Source of the DNA: Acidobacteriota bacterium
Lineage (GTDB): Bacteria > Acidobacteriota > Terriglobia > Terriglobales > Acidobacteriaceae
Assembly: GCA_021802085.1 (NCBI GenBank)
Contig: JAKAAZ010000215.1
Span: 1 to 5,918 of the forward strand
Direction: 5' to 3'
Length of the DNA: 5,918 nt
Position numbers and translations under genes: made by a program. The notes under the pieces are model-generated. The model was not told where the DNA came from. It made no database searches and saw only the letters and a list, made by a program, of their open reading frames with translations. Each line of letters begins with the position of its first letter. Positions within the stretch are counted from its first letter, which is position 1. This document shows, one piece after another, positions 1 to 5,232 of this stretch.

Positions 1-1
1 T

Positions 2-892
2 ACGGGAAGCGGTGGGCTGGCCAACAATTTGGGGGCCCACGGGCAACATCCGCTGACGCCGGCTACGCGCAACCAATATAACGTCGGCCTGCAACAGGGA
101 TTCGGAAAATATATTGTTATCAGCGCACAATACTTCTGGAAATACACGAAGTCGGATTACGACTTCGATGTCATCCTGAACACGCCGCTGACCTTTCCCA
201 TACAGTGGAAAAAGTCCGATATTACCGGCGCCGACGCGGAAATCACGCTTGTTCCGATCCATGGAGTTTCCGCGTACACCACGATGGGCCATTCGCATTC
301 GTTGTTTTATCCGCCAGAGATTGGCGGCATCATCTTCAACGACAATACCAACGCGGTGGATTCTGAACCTTTCCTGATCGATCACGATCAGGTCTACGAG
401 CAGAATTCCCACCTGCAATACCAACCCAAGCCGAGCGGCCCCTGGTATGGTTTCACCTGGCGCTATGACAGCGGCCTGGTCGCGGGCAATGTGCCATTTG
501 GGACCGCGCCCGGCGTGCCGGTCAGCCTGACATACCTGACCGCCGATCAGCAGCAACAGATTCGACTCAGCTGCAACGGGGTGCAGGCGACATTTTCCGC
601 TCCGCTGGTCAGCTGCCTGCCGGAGCAGTTGAAATCGCCGCTGGTCACGATTCCCGCCGCCGGAACGGAAACGCCATACAGCAATCCGCCGCGCGTCGCT
701 CCACGCAGTCTGTTCGATATGGATGCAGGGTGGGACAACGTATTTCGCCGCAAGCGCTATCAAACTAACCTGAGCCTCACGGTGACCAATGTCACGAACA
801 AGGTCGCGCTCTACAATTTCCTGTCCACCTTCAGCGGAACGCACTTTGTGCCGCCGAGAATGATTACCGGGCAGGCGGTCTTCAATTTCTAG
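2..892 (+). CDS. C-terminal part of a TonB-dependent-receptor-like outer-membrane barrel protein (5' truncated)
   Basis: The frame is open from base 2 to the TAG at 890-892, giving 296 residues with no start inside the window that needs to be the true one. The sequence alternates short hydrophobic/aromatic strands with polar loops (for example YNVGLQQGF, YIVISAQYFW, YQTNLSLTVTNVTNK) and ends in ...ITGQAVFNF. A terminal aromatic residue preceded by alternating hydrophobics is the usual C-terminal signal of outer-membrane barrels. NQYNVGLQQGFGKYIVISAQYFW and LSLTVTNVTNKVALYNF resemble the last strands of acidobacterial TonB-dependent receptors, which import large ligands across the outer membrane using TonB energy. 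The plug domain and any carboxypeptidase-like N-terminal domain would lie upstream and are not seen. Two cysteines (in LSCNGV and VSCLPE) sit 16 residues apart in what looks like a loop. The ligand cannot be told. Barrel identity is fairly sure, the receptor family less so. Confidence 0.72.
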   Translation, partial: TGSGGLANNLGAHGQHPLTPATRNQYNVGLQQGFGKYIVISAQYFWKYTKSDYDFDVILNTPLTFPIQWKKSDITGADAEITLVPIHGVSAYTTMGHSHSLFYPPEIGGIIFNDNTNAVDSEPFLIDHDQVYEQNSHLQYQPKPSGPWYGFTWRYDSGLVAGNVPFGTAPGVPVSLTYLTADQQQQIRLSCNGVQATFSAPLVSCLPEQLKSPLVTIPAAGTETPYSNPPRVAPRSLFDMDAGWDNVFRRKRYQTNLSLTVTNVTNKVALYNFLSTFSGTHFVPPRMITGQAVFNF

Positions 893-940
893 TATGCTGA
901 AAGAGAAGCCGAGTTCCGCAGTCCTTCCCCAGAACAGCAA

Positions 941-967
941 GGGGCAGGTGGTTTGCCACTCTGCCCC
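941..967 (+). terminator. GC-rich hairpin after the barrel gene, possible terminator lacking a T-run
   Basis: GGGGCAG (941-947) pairs with CTGCCCC (961-967). GTGG (948-951) pairs with CCAC (956-959), leaving a TTTG loop and one bulged T at 960. This gives 11 pairs, starting 48 bases after the stop of the barrel gene. What follows (TGGACCAATTTCC) has no T-run, so it is not a classical intrinsic terminator. It could be a 3'-end stabiliser, an atypical terminator, or another dispersed repeat. Confidence 0.45.
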
Positions 968-1028
968 TGGACCAATTTCCCCGCTGACAGCCAGAACATC
1001 CCTTCAACTACGCTGAGGAGAGAATTTT

Positions 1029-1180
1029 CGTAGCGAAGTGAAGCACCCAGACGATATGCACAGAGCATGCTCTGCCGTCGCCCTCTGGAACGGAGCGCAG
1101 CGGAGTGAAGAATCCAGACGATATGCGCCTGGTCATTGCCGCCGTCACCCTCTGGATTCTTCGCTTCGCTCAGAATGACT
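1029..1180. repeat. Palindromic intergenic repeat, copy 1, with a tandem 67-base duplication
   Basis: Two related 60-base units lie at 1029-1088 and 1096-1155, a period of 67 bases. Each ends in a 42-base core that begins CCAGACGATATGC and ends GCCGTC(G/A)CCCTCTGG (1047-1088 and 1114-1155); only the 14 central bases differ strongly. The second unit has an outer inverted repeat: GAGTGAAGAATCCAGA on the left faces TCTGGATTCTTCGCTTC on the right, and the element closes with TCAGAATGACT. On the reverse strand it reads VILSEAKNPEGDGG, the signature of a dispersed repeat often mistranslated in acidobacterial genomes (from memory). It has no transposase and looks like a REP- or MITE-like element. 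Confidence 0.85.
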
Positions 1181-1195
1181 CCTTCCATTTTGATC

Positions 1196-1217
1196 ACAGT
1201 ATCTGTACATTCGCGCT
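1196..1217. repeat. Conserved tail block after repeat copy 1
   Basis: ACAGTATCTGTA, two variable bases, then TTCGCGCT. The same block is found at 3197-3218 with three differences in 22 positions and no gap. In both places it starts 15-16 bases after the end of the palindromic repeat. ACAG-TAT-CTGT is itself a small inverted repeat. It may be part of the mobile unit or a regulatory site carried with it. Confidence 0.65.
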
Positions 1218-1256
1218 AGAAAAACGGCAGCTCGGAACAAAAGCCTGGAACAAAAC

Positions 1257-1303
1257 TCGACCGGTCGCATCTTCCCGCTGGAACCGGTCGAAAATTTCTT
1301 TCC
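1257..1303 (+). promoter_or_regulatory. Hairpin plus T-rich run in the pyrG leader, candidate attenuator or terminator
   Basis: TCGACCGGT (1257-1265) is perfectly complementary to ACCGGTCGA (1283-1291), a 9-base-pair stem around a 17-base loop. The stem is preceded by CAAAAC and followed by AAAATTTCTTTCC, a T-rich tract broken by C. This is the layout of an intrinsic terminator, about 80 bases ahead of the pyrG start. It could stop read-through from upstream, or attenuate pyrG in response to nucleotide level as is known for pyrG in some Gram-positive bacteria by a different mechanism. The left arm also contains the self-complementary CGACCGGTCG (1258-1267), so alternative folds exist. Confidence 0.4.
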
Positions 1304-1369
1304 TCCTGTGCTCGCTTCTGCGAAAATAGATCGTGCCTACCTCGTACGATCCAGTGCCCAAATCATTTC

Positions 1370-1375
1370 AAGGAG
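1370..1375 (+). promoter_or_regulatory. Ribosome-binding site of pyrG
   Basis: AAGGAG lies 8 bases ahead of the ATG at 1384. It decides the start: the frame stays open upstream to a GTG at 1333, but that would add 17 residues unlike the family's N-terminus, and it has no comparable site. Confidence 0.85.
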
Positions 1376-1383
1376 CCGCACCC

Positions 1384-3054
1384 ATGTCGGCCAAGTACAT
1401 CTTCGTGACGGGTGGAGTTGTGTCCAGCCTTGGAAAAGGACTGGCTGCGGCCTCGCTCGGCTGTCTGCTGGAAAGCCGCGGGCTACGCGTCAACCTGATG
1501 AAGCTCGATCCGTACCTGAACGTCGATCCCGGCACCATGTCGCCGTTTCAACACGGCGAAGTGTTTGTCACCGACGACGGCGCGGAGACCGATCTGGACC
1601 TGGGCCACTACGAGCGTTTCACCCACGCGCATCTCTCGCGCGACAACAACACGACGACCGGCCGCATCTACGAGCAGATCATCACCAAAGAACGGCGCGG
1701 CGATTATCTGGGCAAAACAGTCCAGGTGATTCCTCACGTGACCAACGAAATCAAGAACGCCATGCGCAAGGTGGCGATCGACACGGACGTGGTGCTGGTT
1801 GAAATCGGCGGCACGGTCGGCGATATCGAATCCTTGCCATTTCTGGAAGCGATCCGCCAGATGCGCCAGGAGCTGGGCCGGGAGAACACCCTATTTGTAC
1901 ACGTCACGCTGGTCCCGTGGATTGCCGCAGCGCAGGAATTGAAGACCAAGCCCACGCAGCACTCCGTCAAAGAATTGCTGTCCATTGGAATCCAGCCCGA
2001 CATTCTTCTCTGCCGCACGGACCGTTTCCTTTCGCGCGAAATGAAGTCGAAGATCGCGCTGTTCTGCAACGTCGAAGAGCAGGCTGTCGTGACGGCGAAG
2101 GATGTTCCGTCGATCTACGAGGTGCCGCTGGTTTTCGCGCAGGAAAAAGTGGATGCGCTGGTCCTGAAGTATCTGCATTTGCAGGCTGGCGAGGCCAATC
2201 TGGAGAGCTGGCGCGAACTGGCGCATCGCTACTACAACCCCAGGGATGAAGTCTCCATTGGGATCGTCGGCAAATATGTCGAGTATGAGGACAGCTATAA
2301 ATCGTTGAAAGAGGCGTTGGTCCACGGCGCGCTGGCGCATAATTTGAAGCTGTCCGTCACCTGGGTAGAGGCCGAGGGCCTGGAATCGAAGGACGCCGCC
2401 GATCGCAGCTATGAAAGCCAGTTCACCGGCTTCGATGGCATCCTGGTGCCGGGCGGGTTCGGCAAGCGCGGCATTGAAGGAATGCTGAACGCCATTCGCT
2501 ACGCCCGCGAGAAGGAGATTCCATACTTCGGCATCTGCCTGGGCATGCAAACCGCCTGCATCGAATACGCGCGCAACGTGTGCGGGCTGGAAGGCGCGAA
2601 CTCGAGCGAGTTCGATCCGGCAACGCCGCATCGCATCATCTACAAGCTGCGGGAGTTGACCGGCGTGGAAGAAATGGGCGGCACGATGCGGCTGGGCGCA
2701 TGGCCCTGCATGTTGCAGCCGGATTCGCTGGCCGCACGCGCCTACGGACAAACGGAAATCAGCGAACGCCATCGCCATCGCTACGAGTTCAATCGGGAAT
2801 ATGAAGCGATCTTGACGGGCGCCGGTTTGCGCATCACCGGGACCACCCCGGACGCAACCTATGTCGAGATCGTGGAGATTCCCACGCATCCATTTTTTCT
2901 TGGTTGCCAGTTCCATCCGGAATTCAAATCGAAACCACTGCAGCCGCATCCGTTATTTCGAGACTTTGTTGCAGCCAGTTATCGGAACCGGCTGGCCAGC
3001 GCTGAGAAACTTGGCGACCAGGTTGAGATTGCACGGCAACATGCGGCGCATTGA
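1384..3054 (+). CDS. pyrG: CTP synthase (glutamine-hydrolysing)
   Basis: Complete, 556 residues, close to the usual 530-560. It makes CTP from UTP, ATP and glutamine in the cytoplasm, the last step of de novo pyrimidine nucleotide synthesis. The N-terminal synthetase domain (about 1-270) opens with KYIFVTGGVVSSLGKGL, the P-loop-like ATP site with K18. It continues through DPGTMSPFQHGEVFVTDDGAETDLDLGHYERF in overlapping parts, VEIGGTVGDIES, and KTKPTQHSVKEL for UTP/CTP binding. The C-terminal class I glutamine amidotransferase domain (about 290-545) carries PGGFGKRG (oxyanion region), the nucleophile C385 in FGICLGMQ, and H511 and E513 in FHPEF, so the catalytic triad is intact. The ATG at 1384 fits the family N-terminus and has a good ribosome-binding site. 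A hairpin with a T-rich run in the leader may regulate it. The gene stands alone, flanked on both sides by the same palindromic repeat. Confidence 0.98.
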   Translation: MSAKYIFVTGGVVSSLGKGLAAASLGCLLESRGLRVNLMKLDPYLNVDPGTMSPFQHGEVFVTDDGAETDLDLGHYERFTHAHLSRDNNTTTGRIYEQIITKERRGDYLGKTVQVIPHVTNEIKNAMRKVAIDTDVVLVEIGGTVGDIESLPFLEAIRQMRQELGRENTLFVHVTLVPWIAAAQELKTKPTQHSVKELLSIGIQPDILLCRTDRFLSREMKSKIALFCNVEEQAVVTAKDVPSIYEVPLVFAQEKVDALVLKYLHLQAGEANLESWRELAHRYYNPRDEVSIGIVGKYVEYEDSYKSLKEALVHGALAHNLKLSVTWVEAEGLESKDAADRSYESQFTGFDGILVPGGFGKRGIEGMLNAIRYAREKEIPYFGICLGMQTACIEYARNVCGLEGANSSEFDPATPHRIIYKLRELTGVEEMGGTMRLGAWPCMLQPDSLAARAYGQTEISERHRHRYEFNREYEAILTGAGLRITGTTPDATYVEIVEIPTHPFFLGCQFHPEFKSKPLQPHPLFRDFVAASYRNRLASAEKLGDQVEIARQHAAH

Positions 3055-3073
3055 TATGTATTGATCGAAGGAA

Positions 3074-3178
3074 TCATTCTGAACGGAGCGCAACGCAGTG
3101 AAGAATCCGGATGATATTCGCATGGACTGCGCAGCCATCACCGTCTGGATTCTTGTCGCCGCGGCGACCTCAGAATGA
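3074..3178. repeat. Palindromic intergenic repeat, copy 2
   Basis: The 105-base element has perfect 9-base ends, TCATTCTGA (3074-3082) and TCAGAATGA (3170-3178). Inside are GAACGGAGCGCA, as in copy 1, and a 42-base core at 3107-3148 that aligns without gaps to the two cores of copy 1 (CCGGATGATATTCG... to ...CACCGTCTGG), flanked by the pair AGAATCC and GGATTCT. Unlike copy 1 it has a single core. Its right arm carries GTCGCCGCGGCGAC in place of CGCTTCGC. It starts 19 bases after the pyrG stop and fills most of the gap to uppP. Confidence 0.85.
3155..3168. repeat. Perfect 14-base palindrome inside repeat copy 2
   Basis: GTCGCCGCGGCGAC is fully self-complementary. At the matching place copy 1 has CGCTTCGCT (about 1162-1170), so the right arm has been replaced or has diverged. 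It could form its own small hairpin within the larger element. Confidence 0.7.
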
Positions 3179-3196
3179 CTTATCTCTTTTTGGAAT

Positions 3197-3218
3197 ACAG
3201 TATCTGTAAGTTCGCACT
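3197..3218. repeat. Conserved tail block after repeat copy 2
   Basis: ACAGTATCTGTA, two variable bases, then TTCGCACT; it matches the block at 1196-1217. Here the inverted repeat extends to TACAG-TAT-CTGTA. It ends 38 bases before the uppP start, so it lies where a promoter or operator of uppP would be expected. Confidence 0.65.
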
Positions 3219-3247
3219 CAACAATTCTCAACGGGAAACTGTTGCTT

Positions 3248-3251
3248 AGGA
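3248..3251 (+). promoter_or_regulatory. Weak ribosome-binding site of uppP
   Basis: AGGA lies 5 bases ahead of the ATG at 3257. The spacing is short. A TTG at 3242 in the same frame, with GGGAA 5 bases ahead of it, is an alternative start that would add five residues. Confidence 0.45.
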
Positions 3252-3256
3252 TTCGC

Positions 3257-4144
3257 ATGACAATTTTGCACGTCATTATTCTGGCCATCATTCAAGGACT
3301 GGCCGAGCTGCTGCCGATTTCGAGTTCCGCGCACGTCGTGGTCGCGGAAAAACTGATGGGCATGGACCCGACCGCGCCGGCGATGACGCTGCTGCTGGTC
3401 ATGCTCCACACGGGCACCATGTTCGCGGTGATTGCCTATTTTTGGGCCCAATGGCGCGCGACTTACTTCCGCGACGTGGAGACGTTCAAGACCATCGTGC
3501 TCCAATTGTTTGTCGCGAGTTTCGTGACCGCCGTGATCGGCTACGGCCTGATTGAAGCGATTGAGAAGCTTGTGCTCCACGGCAAACATGCGGAGGTGGA
3601 GCAGTTATTTGGGCGGCTCGACCTGATTGCTCCAGCATTGGCGGCTGTCGGAATTTTGATTCTGATCGCGGGCCTGCGCCACAGCCGGGAACAGTCAACT
3701 TCCGATGCAGTCGCTGCAGACAATCGCGATGACTCGACTGGGCTCGACGTGCGGCAGGCTGGCTGGATTGGCGCCATCCAGGGTTTGTGCCTGCCCTTCC
3801 GCGGATTTTCCCGTTCCGGCGCGACCATCTCGACTGGCATGTTGCTGGGCGTGGCGAAAGCGCGGGCGGAAGAGTTCAGCTTCGCCCTCGCTGTGATTTT
3901 GACGCCTCCGGCCATCGCCCGTGAGGCATGGAGGCTAGTTAAAGCGCAGCATCTCACCGGGGCTGCGCCGATTGCCTCCGCTATGATGCCGAGTCTGTTG
4001 GGGATGCTGTTCGCGTTTCTGGCCGGCCTGGTCGCGTTGAAGTGGCTGAGCCAATGGCTGGAGAGCGGGCGCTGGCATTGGTTCGGCGTCTACTGCCTTG
4101 TTGCCGCGGTTGCCGTCGAGTATCTGCATCACGTGGGGTACTGA
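3257..4144 (+). CDS. uppP: Undecaprenyl-diphosphatase (BacA/UppP family)
   Basis: Complete, 295 residues, a usual length is 260-300. This integral inner-membrane enzyme removes a phosphate from undecaprenyl diphosphate, recycling the lipid carrier for peptidoglycan and other envelope polymers; extra copies give bacitracin resistance in known bacteria. The first family motif is QGLAELLPISSSAH (13-26) with E17, S22-S24 and H26; the first acidic residue of the usual EGxxE is Q13, a known variant. The second motif is PFRGFSRSGATIS (180-192), with R186 and S187 of the SRSG core intact but PFRGF where most members have IPGxS. Several hydrophobic segments fit membrane helices (about 43-62, 77-97, 125-142, 207-220, 242-262, 273-290). 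A polar stretch, 144-168, forms a long loop between the halves. The gene is preceded by the repeat and tail block and followed by a gap, so it is probably transcribed alone. Confidence 0.95.
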   Translation: MTILHVIILAIIQGLAELLPISSSAHVVVAEKLMGMDPTAPAMTLLLVMLHTGTMFAVIAYFWAQWRATYFRDVETFKTIVLQLFVASFVTAVIGYGLIEAIEKLVLHGKHAEVEQLFGRLDLIAPALAAVGILILIAGLRHSREQSTSDAVAADNRDDSTGLDVRQAGWIGAIQGLCLPFRGFSRSGATISTGMLLGVAKARAEEFSFALAVILTPPAIAREAWRLVKAQHLTGAAPIASAMMPSLLGMLFAFLAGLVALKWLSQWLESGRWHWFGVYCLVAAVAVEYLHHVGY

Positions 4145-4160
4145 GAAAGAAGGCAGAGGA

Positions 4161-4180
4161 TGTCATCTCCTGTCATTCCC
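4161..4180 (+). repeat. Tandem 10-base direct repeat after uppP
   Basis: TGTCATCTCC is followed directly by TGTCATTCCC, 8 of 10 bases identical, immediately ahead of a perfect 16-base palindrome. TGTCATTCC resembles the ends of other dispersed intergenic repeats in such genomes, so this may be a decayed repeat. Confidence 0.4.
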
Positions 4181-4196
4181 TTTACTCGCGAGTAAA
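4181..4196. promoter_or_regulatory. Perfect 16-base palindrome, candidate operator or short hairpin
   Basis: TTTACTCGCGAGTAAA is its own reverse complement. It lies 36 bases after the uppP stop and 185 bases ahead of the nuclease gene. The length and AT-rich outer arms suit a dimeric regulator. As RNA it would form a 6-base-pair stem with a CGCG loop, too weak and without a T-run for a terminator. Confidence 0.4.
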
Positions 4197-4304
4197 CTCC
4201 GAGAAGAATCTCTCCGTTCTAGCGGAACGCGATATACCCGTCCTTTTCGCCTGCGGCGAGACGGCGGCCCCCTACATTGCTGTTTACCCTTATTCTTCGC
4301 TCAC

Positions 4305-4332
4305 GCGACAACAGATCATCATAATTTGTCGC
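4305..4332. promoter_or_regulatory. Inverted repeat ahead of the nuclease gene, candidate regulatory site
   Basis: GCGACAA (4305-4311) is the perfect reverse complement of TTGTCGC (4326-4332), with 14 bases between. The spacer ends in CATAAT (4320-4325), which resembles a -10 box, but no good -35 is seen. The site lies 49 bases ahead of the nuclease ATG, so a repressor bound here could control it. This rests on layout alone. Confidence 0.35.
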
Positions 4333-4381
4333 CTGGAGCTTGCGGTGCAATGTAGCATGGCTGAGATGAAAGGCGGCAACC

Positions 4382-5113
4382 ATGAGCATCTGCTTTGACA
4401 GGCTTTCAAGCACACAATTCGAGGAGTTCAGCTCAGACCTATTAAATTCAGCCGGCTTCGTGAATGTTGATTGGCGGAAAGGCACAGGGCTCGCGTCGAG
4501 CCCCGCCGATAAAGGGCGTGACATTGTCTGTGATCGTCTACGCGTCGAACCTGACGATAGCCAGCACTTCGAGCGTTGGTTTGTCGACTGCAAACATTTT
4601 AAAAAGGGTATTCCTCCGAGAGAATTGCAAAATCTGCTTGCCTGGGCAGAAGCAGAGCGGCCTGATGTCGCCCTGATCATTGCCTCGAACTTTCTCAGCA
4701 ATCCCGCGAAGGAATACTTGGATAGCTATAGAAAGAACAATCGTCCGCCTTTCAAGATTCGATATTGGGAAAAACCACAGATCGTACGAATGCTTGGGCG
4801 CAAGGTAAGTCTTCAACGCAAATATGACTTGACTGACACGCCGGTTCGAAGCGTGAAACAGATCCTGACGGCTGAGGAGGAATTTTTTACAAAGGTTTGG
4901 TACGGCCGCAAAGCCTCCGCTGAGCACTATCGCGCGCAGGGCACGCCCGAAGATATCATCAAGGGAATGCTGAGGGCTAAACGTGACGCCGAAAAGCGAT
5001 ACGGCAAGAAAAATCTCGGACCATGGACTGACTTTGAATGGGGGATGCTCAGCCGCAAGCCATCTGCGATTCGGTGGGTGTTAGGCGATGAATGGGACAT
5101 GCTCGATACCTAG
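4382..5113 (+). CDS. Mrr-like restriction-endonuclease-fold protein with an unassigned C-terminal region
   Basis: Complete, 243 residues; AAAGG lies 8 bases ahead of the ATG. Residues 8 to about 115 match the Mrr-type PD-(D/E)xK nuclease fold: QFEEFSSDLLNSAGF (12-26) gives the helix with E14/E15, DKGRDIV (43-49) the metal-binding D47, and WFVDCKHF (66-73) the xCK strand with K71. Here D69 stands where Mrr proteins usually have Q or E. DVALIIASNFLSNPAKEYL (95-113) matches the following strand and helix. This predicts a DNA-cleaving cytoplasmic enzyme. The rest, about 150-243, is charged and helical, then ends in an aromatic stretch with WTDFEWGML and WVLGDEWDMLDT; I cannot assign it, and it may recognise a target or be a separate fused domain. 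No methyltransferase or partner is adjacent, so a type IV (modification-dependent) restriction role or a degradative/defence role is inference. Sampled 60-base lines give 43-48% GC against 58-68% in pyrG and gcvT, suggesting transfer. Confidence 0.75.
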   Translation: MSICFDRLSSTQFEEFSSDLLNSAGFVNVDWRKGTGLASSPADKGRDIVCDRLRVEPDDSQHFERWFVDCKHFKKGIPPRELQNLLAWAEAERPDVALIIASNFLSNPAKEYLDSYRKNNRPPFKIRYWEKPQIVRMLGRKVSLQRKYDLTDTPVRSVKQILTAEEEFFTKVWYGRKASAEHYRAQGTPEDIIKGMLRAKRDAEKRYGKKNLGPWTDFEWGMLSRKPSAIRWVLGDEWDMLDT

Positions 5114-5232
5114 AGCAAGCGTCCGTTGGTGTTGATCGCGAGACCCCGGCGTGTGCCGTCCGTTTGTCGTGGAAACATGCGGATGCTGCCGATAACGCTT
5201 CCTGCTGTCTTCCTCATTTAAACTGGTGTTCT
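5114..5232. other. 119-base gap between the nuclease gene and gcvT
   Basis: It contains no gene. A short stem CGGC-GTGT-GCCG (5147-5158) is too small to call a terminator. GATAAC (5191-5196) resembles a -10 box, with TTGTCG (5164-5169) upstream, but their 21-base spacing is too long. I can support no firm promoter here. Confidence 0.5.

Larger units (their letters stand above)
893..1383. other. 491-base gap without a gene, between the barrel protein and pyrG
   Basis: No credible coding region is seen on either strand. Short open frames here are by-products of the palindromic repeat. The gap holds, in order: a GC-rich hairpin just after the upstream stop; a tandemly duplicated palindromic repeat; a conserved tail block shared with the gap ahead of uppP; two 9-base direct repeats GGAACAAAA (1234-1242 and 1247-1255); a hairpin with a T-rich tract; and the pyrG ribosome-binding site. 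I found no convincing -35/-10 pair by eye. Confidence 0.75.

Noticed and set aside
1029..1155. CRISPR array or tRNA-like structure in the repeated region
   Set aside because: Only two units occur, with palindromic rather than repeat-spacer organisation, and neither tRNA arms nor a CCA end can be drawn.
889..1197. Reverse-strand 102-residue open frame containing VILSEAKNPEGDGG
   Set aside because: It is the translation of the palindromic repeat. The same peptide signature recurs wherever this repeat occurs, and no ribosome-binding site or domain supports a gene.
1333..1383. GTG at 1333 as an upstream pyrG start
   Set aside because: The added residues MPTSYDPVPKSFQGAAP do not fit the family, and AAGGAG sits at the right distance only for the ATG at 1384.
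1308..1802. 164-residue + strand open frame overlapping the pyrG start
   Set aside because: It is out of frame with pyrG, rich in Arg/Ser/His as expected of a frame shadow, and has no domain.
1891..2949. Reverse-strand 352-residue open frame opposite pyrG
   Set aside because: It is a shadow of the high-GC codon pattern of pyrG. It shows no recognisable domain, and the + strand gene is unmistakable and complete.
4219..4701. Reverse-strand 160-residue open frame across the nuclease start
   Set aside because: It overlaps the nuclease gene and its leader, lacks a domain, and competes with a + strand gene that has clear fold motifs.
4382..5113. A full restriction-modification or multi-gene defence system around the nuclease
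   Set aside because: The neighbours are uppP and gcvT, both housekeeping genes. No methyltransferase, specificity subunit, helicase or toxin-antitoxin partner is visible.
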